NCBI RefSeq assembly: GCF_964656455.1
Contig: NC_135719.1
Location: 128,259,444-128,323,443, forward strand
Direction: 5' to 3'
Origin: Halichoerus grypus
Lineage: Eukaryota; Chordata; Mammalia; Carnivora; Phocidae
DNA: 64,000 nt
The translations under genes were made by a program, and so were the position numbers. The notes below the pieces were generated by a model that was not told the origin of the DNA, made no database searches, and was given only the letters and a program-made list of their open reading frames with translations. This document shows positions 12,005-23,499 of this stretch, piece by piece (within the stretch, counting starts at the first letter, position 1; the number at the start of each line of letters is the position of its first letter).

Positions 12005-12140
12005 TTGAAGTGACCTTAAGTAAGTGATTTAGCCTCTTGGGATCTTTTCTCCGTTCCACAAGGGGCTTGATAATCCCTGTGCTTCATTCCTCGTAGGGCT
12101 GTTAGAGTATCCAAATTGTGGAAGTACCTGCTGGACTATA
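12005..12140 (+). repeat. MIR SINE fragment, sense
   Basis: 'gaccttaagtaagtgattta' followed by 'cctcttgggatcttttctcc' and 'cgtagggctgttagagta' preserves MIR core order but is strongly diverged. Confidence 0.5.
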
Positions 12141-12704
12141 AAGCTTTGGTTCCATGTTCGGTGTAATCACTTGCAGGGATGGGGGCTCCTGGCCAAGATA
12201 CGGCTAAAGTGGCTTCTCTTCTGGGAATGAAGGTGATCAGTTATGAATACCATGTTTCTGAGAAATTCTTTGACAGACTAGTCTTTTGCGTCTTTTATCC
12301 ACATCGCTCCCATTCTCCCTTCTCTCAGAAAATCTCTGACCCAATAAGGGCTCTCAAATAGTGATGTGAAGAGTGCCTGTCAGCTGCGACCTACTTTCCT
12401 ATGGTGTTAATGTTTATCATATAGTCTTAGGTATTTTGTTGCAGATATAAATTATTTGTCCTCTTGAGTAAAAAGCAGTCAACATACGGATATCATAGCC
12501 AGAGCTGCATTCTGAGGACAGTGGATAGTTATACAATTTGGGCAGAGTAGAAGGTTTCTAGGACTTTTCCAGTTGATGTCTGCAACAGTCTCTTTCCTCA
12601 TCAAAGTACAATTGACTCCCCAAACAAAGCTCATTCTAGTACCTTTCAAATGAAAATACCACTGATCTCCAATGAGTGTCAGCCCAGGACCAGATACCCT
12701 CACA

Positions 12705-12888
12705 TATGACCTCATTGAATAATTGACTAGGTGTGGTAAATATAATAATTGTTATTTTACAGGTGAAGAAATGGAAGCTCTCATTGAATAATGTGCCTAA
12801 AATCACCTAGCCAGTAAGTGGTTAGCCAAGATTTAAACTCTGGGTTTCTGACTCCCAAGTGTAGGGTTCTTTTGACTACACTTAGGTT
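12705..12888 (-). repeat. MIR SINE, antisense
   Basis: 'gttattttacaggtgaagaa' leads to 'cacctagccagtaagtggtt' and 'atttaaactctgggtttctg', the antisense MIR order. Confidence 0.75.
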
Positions 12889-13044
12889 TATTAGGTATAT
12901 GCTAGCTGCATTGAAATAGAGCCCACAGTGCTGTTGTGAATCACTGTGTTAGTCACAGTGAGAAACCTATTTGTAAGCAACATTGTACTAGTGATCCTGA
13001 AATTTGGGGGGCGAGAGAAGAGGGAGAATTCTGATAAGAGAGTA

Positions 13045-13140
13045 GTAAAGGGCAAAATTTGGCCCTCTGCCTGTTATTATAAATAAAGTTTTATTGGAAC
13101 ACAAAACATGCCTATTTGTTTCCATCTTGTTTCTGGTTGC
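13045..13140. repeat. hAT-Charlie non-autonomous element (left part)
   Basis: 'atttggccctctgcctgtt' and 'aaataaagttttattggaac' are signature blocks of a common mammalian hAT-Charlie MITE. The element is interrupted by L1/SINE sequence and resumes near 13,416. Confidence 0.65.
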
Positions 13141-13146
13141 TTTTTT

Positions 13147-13277
13147 TTTTTAAATTGAGGTATAATTGATGTAACATTGTATCAGCCTCATGTACAAAGT
13201 AATGATTCAATATTTGTATATTTTGCAAGATGATCATCACAATAAATCCAGTTAATCTCCATCACCACACATAGTTA
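13147..13277 (-). mobile_element. L1 3'-end fragment, antisense
   Basis: 'aattgaggtataattgatgt' through 'ccatcaccacacatagttac' is the reverse complement of an older L1 3' end. It continues after the nested SINE at about 13,385-13,415 ('ccttgtgataagaacttaca'). It is inserted in a hAT element. Confidence 0.75.
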
Positions 13278-13287
13278 CATTTTTTTC

Positions 13288-13374
13288 TTTTTTTTTAAGG
13301 TAAGTTCAATATCCAACATTTGGCTCTGAGATCAAGAGTTGCATGCTCTACTGACTGAGCCAGCCAGGCACTCC
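13288..13374 (-). mobile_element. Short tRNA-like carnivore SINE, antisense
   Basis: A compact SINE whose reverse complement carries a tRNA-like head ('gggagtgcctggctggctca') and a short tail. Target-site duplication 'catttttttc' lies at 13,278-13,287 and 13,375-13,384. It is nested in the L1 fragment, which is itself nested in the hAT element. Confidence 0.75.
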
Positions 13375-13415
13375 CATTTTTTTCCTTGTGATAAGAACTT
13401 ACAAGATCCAATCTA

Positions 13416-13545
13416 TTGCTTTTGTTTCTAGCTGCTTTTGCTCTACAGTGGCAGAATTGAGTCATAGGGGTAGAGATCATGTGGCCCACAAAGCCTAAAA
13501 TATTTACTGTCTAATCCTTTACCGAATTGCTGACTTTTGGTGTAG
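13416..13545. repeat. hAT-Charlie non-autonomous element (right part)
   Basis: 'ctacagtggcagaattgagt' through 'aaatatttactgtctaatcc' completes the element begun at 13,045. Confidence 0.65.
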
Positions 13546-14570
13546 AACATTTAGAAAATATAGAGAATTGTAAAAGAAGTAAAAATGATCCCTAACCTCT
13601 CAACCCAGAAATAACTCCTGCTGCAATTTGCTATATGTACTTCTTAATGTTTTTCTCACCAGTCATTAGATTTTTAGAAAATATAATTTTAATGGTTGAA
13701 TAATATTCTTTAGCATTAATATACCATACTTTAGTCATTTTTTCATAGAAATTCAACTTCTTTTTTTTAAAATATAAATAATGCTATGATGTGCATCTGG
13801 GCACATAAATCTTTGGCCTTTTTGGCATAAGTCCTTGCAGTGAGATTATTGCAGTTGAATGGTATAAAAATGTTAAGTTCTTGGTACATATTGAAACACT
13901 GCCTTCCGGAGAGATTATGTCAATTCCACTCTTAACTCACCTGCAGAGGATGGGAGCCAATGCCTGCCTCAGTAAACCTTCATCATATTGAGGAGCACAT
14001 TTTCTTTGAAATTCTTATTATTAGTGACTTGAACTTTTTCTCATTTTTTTTATTGTTCTATGAAATGTTTGTGTCACAGACCTATTATTTTTCTATTGAA
14101 GATTTAAGTTTTTCCCCTTATTATTTTAATGGGCTTTTTGTTGATTAATATTATTATCACTTGGTAAGGTCAATACACACTTGTGGCAAATATTTTTTTC
14201 TTCCAATTTTACTTCTTAATTTTATGATGTTCTTTGAGGGGCAAAATATTTATTTTCTGTAGCAAAAACTATGATTTTTTTTTTCCTTTTATGGTTTGTC
14301 CAATTGCTTTTTCTGTATTCAGAAAGACTTTCCCCATTCAGAGGTTAGATAAATATTTATTTGCATTTTCTCATTGTTTTTTAACTTACTTTTTAACCTT
14401 TTGAAATTTATTTTTGGCATAGAGTACTCAACTAATTATTTATTTTGTTTTTAAAATTTTTTCAAGTTTTTGTATATACTACACTTTCTGCTGTGCTCAG
14501 TTAATCTTCCAGCAACACTTGTGCCAGTTTTATACTGTTTTAGTTGTTTATAGCTTCACAGGAAAGGCTA
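13546..14570 (-). mobile_element. Ancient L1M fragment, antisense
   Basis: The order of blocks on the + strand follows the reverse complement of an L1M 3' end into the ORF2 C-terminal region. These blocks are 'ttgaataatattctttagc', 'taatgctatgatgtgcatct', 'ttgcagttgaatggtataaa', then 'ttggtaaggtcaata' and 'gtatactttccccattcag'-like segments. It is heavily degraded with no frame. The right boundary is approximate. Confidence 0.6.
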
Positions 14571-14679
14571 AAGACTAATACCCAGCAGAGCAAATGCTCC
14601 TTCATTATTCTTTATTTTTATACATACTCTTTAAAAAAGTAAGTGCTCATGGGACTTTACCAATGAGCATCTAGAGCAA

Positions 14680-14892
14680 GGGTTCTTAAACTATCCTAAA
14701 GTGGTCCACCATCTGTTTTTATAAATAAAGCTTTATTTAAACAAGCCCCACTAATTTGTGTACATATAGTCTATTGTATCCCATGCTACAATGGCAGAGT
14801 TCAATAGTCATGACAGAGATTGTACGAAACACAAAGCTAAAATATTTACTGTCTGGCCCTTTACAGAAAGTTTGCTGGCTTCTGGTCTAGAA
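14680..14892. repeat. hAT-Charlie non-autonomous element
   Basis: 'ataaataaagctttatttaa', 'acaatggcagagttcaatag' and 'aatatttactgtctggccct' match the same family as 13,045-13,545, in the same orientation. Confidence 0.75.
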
Positions 14893-15980
14893 GATTTGGA
14901 ATATGAATTCTACAAGTAGATAGGAAACCAATGTAATAGGACCCTACTTCTTAGGATATATCACAGATTCCAAGTAGGACTTTAGTTTTTTGCTCCAGTT
15001 TATTGCATCTCTGCTTTTACCTTCCTTAATAAGGCAAAGTCAAGATAGAGCTAACATTCTCTTGTCTGCAATTAGTCTTCTCATTAGCTATATGTATTGC
15101 TACATTGACAGAGCATTTCTTCCCAATCTGACTTCTCTCTACAACCCAGAACACTTCTTTAGGGGGTAGCAACATCCAATAGTAATCTAAACAAAATAAA
15201 CACTGCCATGTAAATCAACTGCTTGAAAGATCATTCCATAGCTGGTGAAGTGAGTATTTTAGATAATCACCTGCTCTGATGAGCTCATCATTGTCCCTCT
15301 CCATTTGCCCAGGCATGCAGAAGTTGGTTATATGTCTGGATTAGCTGAGGGCCCATGGTGGGAGAGTCAGAGGTGCTTTGATGGGAGGAACAAGAGGTAT
15401 GAGCTCATTAAAGTCAGCAAAGCTCACTTCTTCAAAAAAGGGTCAGTTCTTCAAATGTGTGAGTGTATCAATAAGATCCTGCATGACCTTTCTCTGTGGC
15501 CTGTGTGGGCCATGTGCTCATGGAGTGCTTGATGAGTATTAAAGTGGGATCTCTGTGGATTTTTAAAATTGAATAGCAGTATCTCCCCAAGGACACAGTA
15601 CACAAGCCTCTGTTTGGTTGTTTATTTTTTGACAGTTGTGAAACTCTGGCTTATCTCAGTGTGAAGTGCCAACCTTCTCTTTGTGTGGTCTGGAATGGGC
15701 TTTTATGCACTTAGCAGAATGCTATGAAGGACTGTTGTAACTGGTCAGAGTTCCATGAGAGGCTGACGGAAGCACCTAAAAAGTTGTGTGTGCACATGCA
15801 CATTTAAGTGTGTGTGTGCCTTCACACACAGACACAGAAGAAGAGAAAAAAAGTGAAAAAGAAAAATGAAGTTGTTTTAAAGGTCACATGTATTTTCTGG
15901 TACAGTCTCAGAGTGATGTAAAGAAAAAATATATTGGTGCAGGTTGATGCAGAAATAAATATTTGCACAAGAACTGAGAA
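14893..15980. other. Single-copy DNA
   Basis: No gene or repeat family recognised. A short TG/CA-rich patch lies at about 15,784-15,835. Confidence 0.4.
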
Positions 15981-15998
15981 CTAAAAATAATTTTTTAA

Positions 15999-16184
15999 AA
16001 AAGATTTTATTTATTTATTTGAGACAGAGAATGGGAGACAGAGAGCACGAGAGGGAAGAGGGTCAGAGGGAGAAGCAGACCGCCCGCTGAGCAGGGAGCC
16101 CGATGTGGGACTCGATCCCGGGACTCCAGGATCACGACCTGAGCCGAAGGCAGTCGCTTAACCAACTGAGCCACCCAGGCGCCC
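15999..16184 (-). mobile_element. Can-SINE, antisense, subfamily B
   Basis: Complete element with the body 'gggtcagagggagaagcaga' and the head RC 'cttaaccaactgagccaccc'. The exact 18-bp target-site duplication 'ctaaaaataattttttaa' lies at 15,981-15,998 and 16,185-16,202. Confidence 0.96.
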
Positions 16185-16202
16185 CTAAAAATAATTTTTT
16201 AA

Positions 16203-16799
16203 GTATTATTTTTTATCTTCTCAGAATGTAAAGATGGGGTGTGGTTTCTCCAGCCTAAAGATATTTCTTTAAACTGTGCAAGGATTAAATAGGGATGTAA
16301 AACTCCTTTACTGAAGCGTAGAAATTGAGATGGGGAAGCAAAGAGGGAATAAGGAGTGAATGTAAACAAAAAGGAAACGAGAGACCAATAGAACAGCAAT
16401 AAGAGCAAGAGTGTTGCAAAGACCCACTAATGAGAAATGTGGTTTGATGATAATCTTTCAAGAGAAATTTGGTCTTAGAAAAAGTCACTGGATGACAAAT
16501 ATGTCTAGATATGCAGCAGAGACTAGGCATGATTTAGCTATCCAGGCTCTACTGTGGGGATGTTAACAGTTATGAGGTTTGGCATGGTTGGATATCTGTA
16601 CTCAATGATATACATGTACTCTTACTTCTGCCATTGGCTATTATTGTGATGCATGCACACTCCTCAGAGATCATAAACCCTAAGAGTTGATAAGAGCTCA
16701 TAGAGACTAACCTCCTACCCAGTGTAGAAATTCCATCCCATGATATCTCTGACAAAATGGAGTTATCGAATTCTTAGATCTTGAAAGAAGCTTAAACCC
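16203..16799. other. Single-copy DNA
   Basis: No gene or repeat recognised. Two overlapping short antisense frames here show no domain. Confidence 0.4.
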
Positions 16800-17064
16800 T
16801 AGAGTTGTAGCTAAGACTGTGGGCTTTAGGGTCAGAGGGTCTAGATTTAAATCTATGCTACTCCATGTCCTGGCTATATCCTTGGGAAGGTTAGTTCAGC
16901 TCTCTAAGTCTAAATAAGCCTGTCAAATGAGGATGATAATAGTATCTACCATTTTGGAATGTGGTGAGGATTAATCTGATGAGATGATATAAATCACTTA
17001 ACATGGTGCTCTGCACATGGTAAGTGCCCAGAAACTGTTCTCTATTATTAGTTGTTGTTATTAT
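16800..17064 (+). repeat. MIR SINE, near full length, sense
   Basis: The head 'agactgtgggctttagggtc' is followed by the core 'tcaaatgaggatgataatag' and the tail 'atggtgctctgcacatggta', then the 3' 'ctattattagttgttgttat'. This is one of the better-preserved MIRs in the window. Confidence 0.88.
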
Positions 17065-17065
17065 A

Positions 17066-17093
17066 TCATCGTCATCGTCATCACCATCATCAC
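17066..17093. repeat. Imperfect (ATC)n microsatellite
   Basis: Alternating ATC and GTC/ACC triplets directly after the MIR 3' end. It probably grew from the MIR's terminal trinucleotide tail. Confidence 0.8.
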
Positions 17094-17332
17094 TGTTTCT
17101 TGTATTATTTTGGATTATCTATCATTATTATCTCTTGTAGTCTTGTTATTTTACAAACAAGGATCAATCTGGAGAAGGCAGTCATCTCCATTAGTGAATT
17201 ACACAAGACCTTGAATCTAGAGAAGTCGCATAAGTGTTTAATGCCAGTATCTCTTTGACAGTTTGTTGGGTATATTTTGTGTATGATCTCCTCCAGACCA
17301 AAAGTGCACCACATGGGATAAAAGAATATTTT

Positions 17333-17506
17333 TTAAAAGATTTTATTTATTTATTTGAGAGAGAGAGTGAGCAGGGGGAGGGGCGAGGGACAAACAGACT
17401 CCTCGCTGAGCAGGGAGCCCGATGTAGGGCTCCATCCCAGGACCCTGAGATCATGACCTGAGCTGAAGTCAGTTGCTTAACCAACTGAGCCACCCAGGCA
17501 CCCCTA
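17333..17506 (-). mobile_element. Can-SINE, antisense, intermediate subfamily
   Basis: Short GA-rich body ('gagtgagcagggggaggggc') with the head RC 'gcttaaccaactgagccacc'. Target-site duplication lies at 17,316-17,332 and 17,507-17,523, with one mismatch. The tRNA head is of the B type, while the middle contains a 'caggaccctgagatcatgac' block typical of type A. Confidence 0.93.
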
Positions 17507-17898
17507 GGATAAAATAATATTTTGCTAAATATGATACCCCAGGCTTTAAACTAAAAAGGGGAGGGATGATTTACTTTTGGAGTGAGGCTGAATATTAAAA
17601 CAATTTTATTTACTGAAAAAATATAATTCCTAGAGTATTGTAGAGTGGGTAGAAGGAAGGGAGATTCAATTAGTATTATCTTTAAGAACCAGAGCCATGG
17701 TGATGAATCAGAAGAGAGCAGTTCTGCTTCTCAGAACCCTAGATTTTTTACTAATCTACTAGGGAAGAGAAGACCATTCTTCAGTGATTATGCCTTATAA
17801 ACAGGAACAAAGCTTATTTTACATCCAGAGAGTTACAGGGAAAAGACCCAACCAGTAAAATAATCAGAGAATAAATGTGAACTCCCCCATCTCACTTT

Positions 17899-19055
17899 AA
17901 AAAAAAATTTTTTTATTGTTATGTTAATCCCCATACATTACATCATTAGTTTTATTTATTTTTTATTTTTTATTTTTTAAGATTTTATTTATTTATTTGA
18001 CAGAGAGAGACACAGTGAGAGCAGGAACACAAGCAGGGGGAATGGGAGAGGGAGAAGCAGGCTTCCTGCCGAGCAAGGAGCCCGATGTGGGACTCGATCC
18101 CAGGACCCTGGGATCATGACCTGAGCCGAAGGCAGACGCTTAACGACTGAGCCACCCAGGCGCCCCTACATCATTAGTTTTAGATGTAGTGTTCCATGAT
18201 TCATTGTTTGTGCATAACACCCAGTGCTCCATGCAGAACATGCCTTCCTCAATACCCATCATGAGGCTAACCCATCCTCCCACCCCCGTCCCCTCTAGAA
18301 CCCTCAGTTTGTTTTTCAGAGTCCATCATCTCTCATGGTTCGTCTACCCCTCTGATTTCCCCCCCTTCATTCTTCCCCTCCTGCTACCTTCTTCTTTTTT
18401 TTTCTTAACATATATTGCATTATTTGTTTCAGAGGTACAGATCTGAGATTCAACAGTCTTGCACAATTCACAGCACTTACCAGAGCACATACCCTCCCCA
18501 GTGTCTATCACCCAGTCACCCCATCCCTCCCACCCCACCCCCCACTCCAGCAACCCTCAGTTTGTTTCCTGAGATTAAGAATTCCTCATATCAGTGAGGT
18601 CATATGATACATGTCTTTCTCTGTTTGACTTATTTCGCTCAGCATAATACCCTCCAGTTCCATCCACGTCGTTGCAAATGGCAAGATCTCATTCCTTTTG
18701 ATGGCTGCATAATATTCCATTGTATATATATACCACATCTTCTTTATCCATTCATCTGTCGATGGACATCTTGGCTCTTTCCACAGTTTGGCTATTGTGG
18801 ACATTGCTACTATAAACATTGGGGTGCACGTACACTTTCGGATCCCTACTTTTGTATCTTTGGGGTAAATACCCAGTAGTGCAATTGCTGGATCATATGG
18901 TAGCTCTATTTTCAACTTTTTGAGGAACCTCCATACTGTTTTCCAGAGTGGCTGCACCAACTTGCATTCCCACCAACAGTGTATGAGGGTTCCCCTTTCT
19001 CTGCATCCCTGCCAACATCTGTCATTTCCTGACTTGTTAATTTTAGCCATTCTGA
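17899..19055 (-). mobile_element. Young carnivore L1, 5'-truncated, antisense
   Basis: Starting at its A-tail (T/A-rich 17,899-17,912), it runs through a carnivore L1 3' UTR and ends within ORF2. The antisense frame 18,586-19,062 reads 158 uninterrupted codons of the ORF2 C-terminal region, including '[20 protein letters not shown]', 'WKEPRCPSTDEWIKKMWYIY' and 'TMEYYAAIKRNEI'. An exact 15-bp target-site duplication 'cccccatctcacttt' lies at 17,884-17,898 and 19,056-19,070. A Can-SINE (17,955-18,166) is nested in the 3' UTR. Lack of endonuclease and RT regions makes it immobile. Confidence 0.96.
17955..18166 (-). mobile_element. Can-SINE, antisense, subfamily A
   Basis: Complete element, including 'ggaacacaagcaggggga' and the head RC 'cttaacgactgagccaccc'. 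The exact 16-bp target-site duplication 'tacatcattagtttta' lies at 17,939-17,954 and 18,167-18,182. It is nested in the young L1, so it is one of the most recent insertions in the window. Confidence 0.97.
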
Positions 19056-19070
19056 CCCCCATCTCACTTT

Positions 19071-20845
19071 TTAAAAAATAAACTTTTTATTTTGAGATAA
19101 TTGTATATTCCCATGCAGTTGTAGGCAATAATACAGAGAGATCCTGAGTATCCTTTGCAAAGTTTTCCCTATGGTAACATCTTGCAAAACTTATACAATA
19201 TCACAGCCAGGATGTTGACATTGATATTAGTCAAATCACAGAATATTTCCATCACCAAAGGAATCCTTCAGGTTACCCTTTCATAGTCAAACCCACTTCC
19301 CCCATACCTCCCCCACTCCTTAAACTCTGGCAACTAATCTCTAATGGAGAACTAATCTCTTCTCCATTTATATTATATTGCCATTTCAAGAATGCTAAAT
19401 GGAATAATATATCATGTAACTTTTGGGATTAGCTTTATCCACTCAGCAAAATATATACCACAGTTTGTTTAACCATTCACCTATTGAAGGATATCTGGAT
19501 TGTTTCCAGATCTATTATGAAAAAAGCTGCTATAAATATTTGTGTACAGACTTTTATGTGAACATACATTTTCATTTTGCTGGAATAACACTCAGTAGCA
19601 CAATTGCTAGGTAGTTGCATATTTAGGTTTTTATAAAAGAGCCAAAGTGTTTTCCAGAGCTGCTCTGTGGTTTTACATCTCCACTAGCAATGTATGTATG
19701 ATCCACTTTCTTTACATCCTTGTCAGCATGATGTTGTCACTATTTTTTAATTTAGCCATTCTGATGGGTGTGTAGTAGTAGCTCATTGTGGTTTTAATTT
19801 GCATTTCCCTAATCGCTAATGGTGTTGAACATCTTTTCAAATGCTTAATTATCTGTGTATCCTCTTTGATGAAATATCTCTTCAGATCTTTAGTCTGTCT
19901 TCCAAATGGATTTTTTTTTTACTGTTGAGTTTTGAGATTTCTTTACATATTTTAGACACTAGTTTTTCATTAGATATATAGTTTGCAAATATTTTCTCCC
20001 CCTCTAGTTTGTCTTTTCATCCTCTATCCATGGTCTTTCACAGAGTAAGAATTTATAATTTTGATGAAGACTAATTTATTAAGTTTTCCTTTTATGAATT
20101 GTGCTTTTGGTGTCAAGTCTAAGAACTCTTTGCAGAGCCCTATATTCTGAAGATTTTCTCTTATGCTTTTTTCTAAAAACTGTCATATTTTTACATTATA
20201 CTTTTAAGTCCATAATCCATTTTGAGATGTTTTATATAAAGTATGAGACGTAAGTCAAGGTTCAGTTTTTGCCTGAACATATGGATGTATAATTGTTTTA
20301 GTTCCATTTGTTGAAAAGACTATTTTTCCTCCTTTGAATTGCTTTTGCATCTTGGTCAAAAATCAGTTGAACATATTTGTGTAGGTCTATTTATGGGTTC
20401 TCTATTCTGTTCCATTGGTCTATATGTCTGTCCTTCCACCAATACCATACAGTCTTGATTATAGTAGCTATGTAAGTTTTGAAATTGGGTAGGCTAATTC
20501 CTCCCACTTCACTTTTTTTTCAATATTCTTTTAGCTATTCTAGTTACTTTTCATTTCCGTATAAACTTTAAAATAATCTTGGTTATATCTACAAAAAATC
20601 TTGCTGGGATTTGGACAGAAGTCATATTAAATCTGTATATCAATTGAGGAGAATTAAAATCTTTACCATGTCAGGTTTTCCAATGCACAAACATAATATG
20701 TCTATTAAGAACTTGTTTGATTTTTTCATCAGCATTGAGTAGCTTTTAGTATTCAAGTCCTATTAGATTCATATCTAAGTACTTATTTTTTTGAGCAATT
20801 GTGAATGGTGTTATCTTTTTTCTTCTTGGAAAGAAACTCTTGCCT
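19071..20845 (-). mobile_element. Older L1 fragment, antisense
   Basis: The 3' UTR lies at about 19,071-19,340. Antisense ORF2 C-terminal blocks follow ('aaaatatataccacagtttg', 'gtagcacaattgctaggtag', 'tttgcatttccctaatcgct'), then more upstream ORF2 sequence ('tctattctgttccattggtc'). It is 5'-truncated near 20,845, where another L1 3' end begins. Frames are broken. Confidence 0.85.
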
Positions 20846-21324
20846 ACTTTTTCATTTGAGAATAGTTGGCATACAATGTTATATTAGATTCTGGTGTATG
20901 ACTTAGTAATTTGACAAATTTATACATTATTCTATGTTCACTACAAGTGTAGCTATCATCTGTCCCATTATATTGCTATTACAGTATTACTGACTGTATT
21001 TATTATGCTGTCCCTTTCATTCCCAAGACTTATTCATTCCATAACTGGAGGCCTATTCTCTTTCTCTCCCCTTCACCCATTTTGCCCAACCCTCCTCCTC
21101 CTCCCTTCTGGCAACCATTAATTTGTTCTCTAGATTTATAAGTCTGATTCTGATTTTTATGTTTATTCATTTTTCTTTAATTCCACTTATGAGTGGAATC
21201 ATGGCATTTGTCTTTCTCAATCTGACTTATTTCACTTAGCATAATACCCTGTAGGTCCATCCATGTTGTCTCAAATGGCACAGTCTCATCCTCTATAAAT
21301 GGCTACATAATATTCCATTGTTTA

Positions 21325-21340
21325 CACACACACACACACC
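21325..21340. repeat. (AC)n short tract
   Basis: About eight AC units inside the L1 3' region. Confidence 0.8.
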
Positions 21341-22127
21341 ACAACTTTCTTAACCATTGTCAATTGATGAACATTTAGGTTGCTCCTGTATCTTGGTTAT
21401 TGTAAATAGTGCTGCAATAAACTTAGGAGTGCATAGTATCTTTTTGAATTAATGTTTTCATTTTCTTTGGGTAAATACCCAGTAGTGGAATTATTGGATC
21501 ACATGGTATTTCTATTTTTAATTTTTTTGGGAACCTACATACTGTTTTCCATATTGGCTATACTGATTTACATTCCCACCAACAGTTTCTTTTTCTCCAA
21601 ATCCTTGCCAACACTTGCTATTTCTTGTCATTTTGATTTTACCTATTCTAACTGATATAAGGTAATATCTCATTGTAGTTTTGATTTGCATTTCCCTGAT
21701 GATGAGTGATGTTGAGCAACTTTTCATGTATCTGTTTGCAGTCTGTATGTCTTCATTGGAGAAATGTCTATTCAGGTCCTCTGCCCACTTGTTAATCAGA
21801 CTATTTGTCGTTTTGGTGTTGAGTTGAATAAGTTCTTTATATATTTTGGATATTAATCCTTTCCTGGATATAACATTTGCAAATATGTTCTCCTCTTTGG
21901 TAGGTTGTCTCTCCATTTTGTTGATGGTTTCCTTCACTGTGCAAAAGCTTTTATTTTGATGTAGTCCCAATAGTTTATTTTTGCTCTTGTTTCCCTTGCC
22001 TGAGGAGACATATCTAGAAAAATGTTGCTACAGCCAATGTCAGAAAAATTACTGCCTGTGCTCTCTTCTAGGATTTTTATGGTTTCAGGTCTTGCATTTA
22101 GGTCTTTAATCCATTTTGAGTTTATTT

Positions 22128-22330
22128 ATTTTTTTTTTTTTAAAGATTTTATTTATTTATTTGAGACAGAGAGAATGAGAGAGAGCGAGCACATGAGAGG
22201 GGAGAGGGTCAGAGGGAGAAGCAGGCTCCTCGCTGAGCAGGGAGCCCGATGCGGGACTCGATCCAGGGACTCCAGGATCATGACCTGAGCCGAAGGCAGT
22301 CGCTTAACCAACTGAGCCACCCAGGCGCCC
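22128..22330 (-). mobile_element. Can-SINE, antisense, subfamily B
   Basis: Complete SINE with 'gggtcagagggagaagcagg' and the head RC 'gcttaaccaactgagccacc'. Target-site duplication 'ttttgagtttattt' lies at 22,114-22,127 and 22,333-22,346. It is nested in the ancient L1. Confidence 0.95.
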
Positions 22331-22557
22331 TTTTTTGAGTTTATTTTTGTGTATAGGTTTAGAAAGTGGTCCAGTCTCATTTTTTTACATGTAAATGTCC
22401 CATTTTCTCAGCACCATTTATTGAAAAGAATGTCTTCCCTCCATTGTATAATGGTATTATCTTTTTAATTTTGGTGTCCACATGTTTATTGTTAATCTAT
22501 AGAAATACAATAGATTTTTGTATGTTTATCTTGCATGAACTCACATATTAGTTTTAG

Positions 22558-22576
22558 GTGTGTGTGTGTGTGTGTT
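22558..22576. repeat. (TG)n microsatellite
   Basis: About nine TG units in the ancient L1. Confidence 0.85.
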
Positions 22577-23107
22577 TGTATTCTTTAGGATTTTCTATAT
22601 AGAAAAGTCATCTGCAATTAGGATAGTTTTATTTCTTCCTTCAATTCTGTATGCATTTTCTTTTTTTCTTGCCTTATTTTATACTGGCAAGAATTTTCAA
22701 TACCATGTTAAATAAGAACATCCTTTCCTTGTTCTTGGTCTTAAGGGGAAAGCCTTCAGTCATCTACTATTGTTAGCTGTAGGGTTTTTGTAGATATTCT
22801 CTATCAAGAGAAGGAATTTTTTTTTCTAATTTTTCTGAGAGTTTTAAAAAAATCATAAAATAGTGTTAAATTTTGTCAAATACTTTTTCTGCATTAGTTG
22901 ATAGGATTGTGTGGCTTTTCTTTGTTAGCCTGGGAACATGGTGGATTATACTGATACATTTTTTGACTATTGAACCAATCTTGCCTCCTTGGAATAAACC
23001 CTAGTTGGTCATGGTGTATAGGTCTTTGCATATAAGACTAAATTCTATTTGCTAATATTTTGTTAAGGATTTTTGTGTCTATATTCATGAAGGATATTGA
23101 TCTGTAG

Positions 23108-23127
23108 TTTGTTTGTTTGTTTGTTTT
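23108..23127. repeat. (GTTT)n microsatellite
   Basis: Five GTTT units within the antisense reverse-transcriptase region of the ancient L1. Confidence 0.85.
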
Positions 23128-23475
23128 GTACTACCTTCATCTCATTTTGGTATTAGAATAATGCTAGCTTCATAAAATTAATTGGAGTGTTCCTTCCTTC
23201 TTCTGTTTCAGGAAGGTATTCTATAGAATTAGTGTTAATTCTTTAAGTTTTTGGTAGAATTCTCTAGTTCAACCATCTGAGGCTGGAGGTTTCATTTTGG
23301 GGAGTATTTTAATTATTGATTCATTTTCCTTAGTAGTTAAGTGACTATTCAAATTATCTATTTAAACTGGGTGATTTGTGATAGTGTTTTGGGAGGACTT
23401 GGTTCATTTCATTTAAGTTACCAAATTTATGTATATAGAATTGTTTTCAGTATTCCTTTATTATTTGAAGTCCGT

Positions 23476-23499
23476 AAGATATCTCTATAGAGATATCTT
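23476..23499. repeat. Perfect 24-bp palindrome
   Basis: The left arm 'aagatatctcta' is followed directly by its exact reverse complement with no spacer. It lies inside decayed L1 sequence. Confidence 0.97.

Noticed and set aside
17052..17258. Histidine-rich peptide frame
   Set aside because: The His run is the (ATC)n microsatellite next to a MIR 3' end.
18586..19062. 158-codon antisense frame as a possible host gene
   Set aside because: Its residues are the C-terminal part of L1 ORF2, and it lies inside a 5'-truncated L1 with a target-site duplication.
21518..21970. 150-codon antisense frame as a possible gene
   Set aside because: Decayed L1 ORF2 sequence within the ancient L1.
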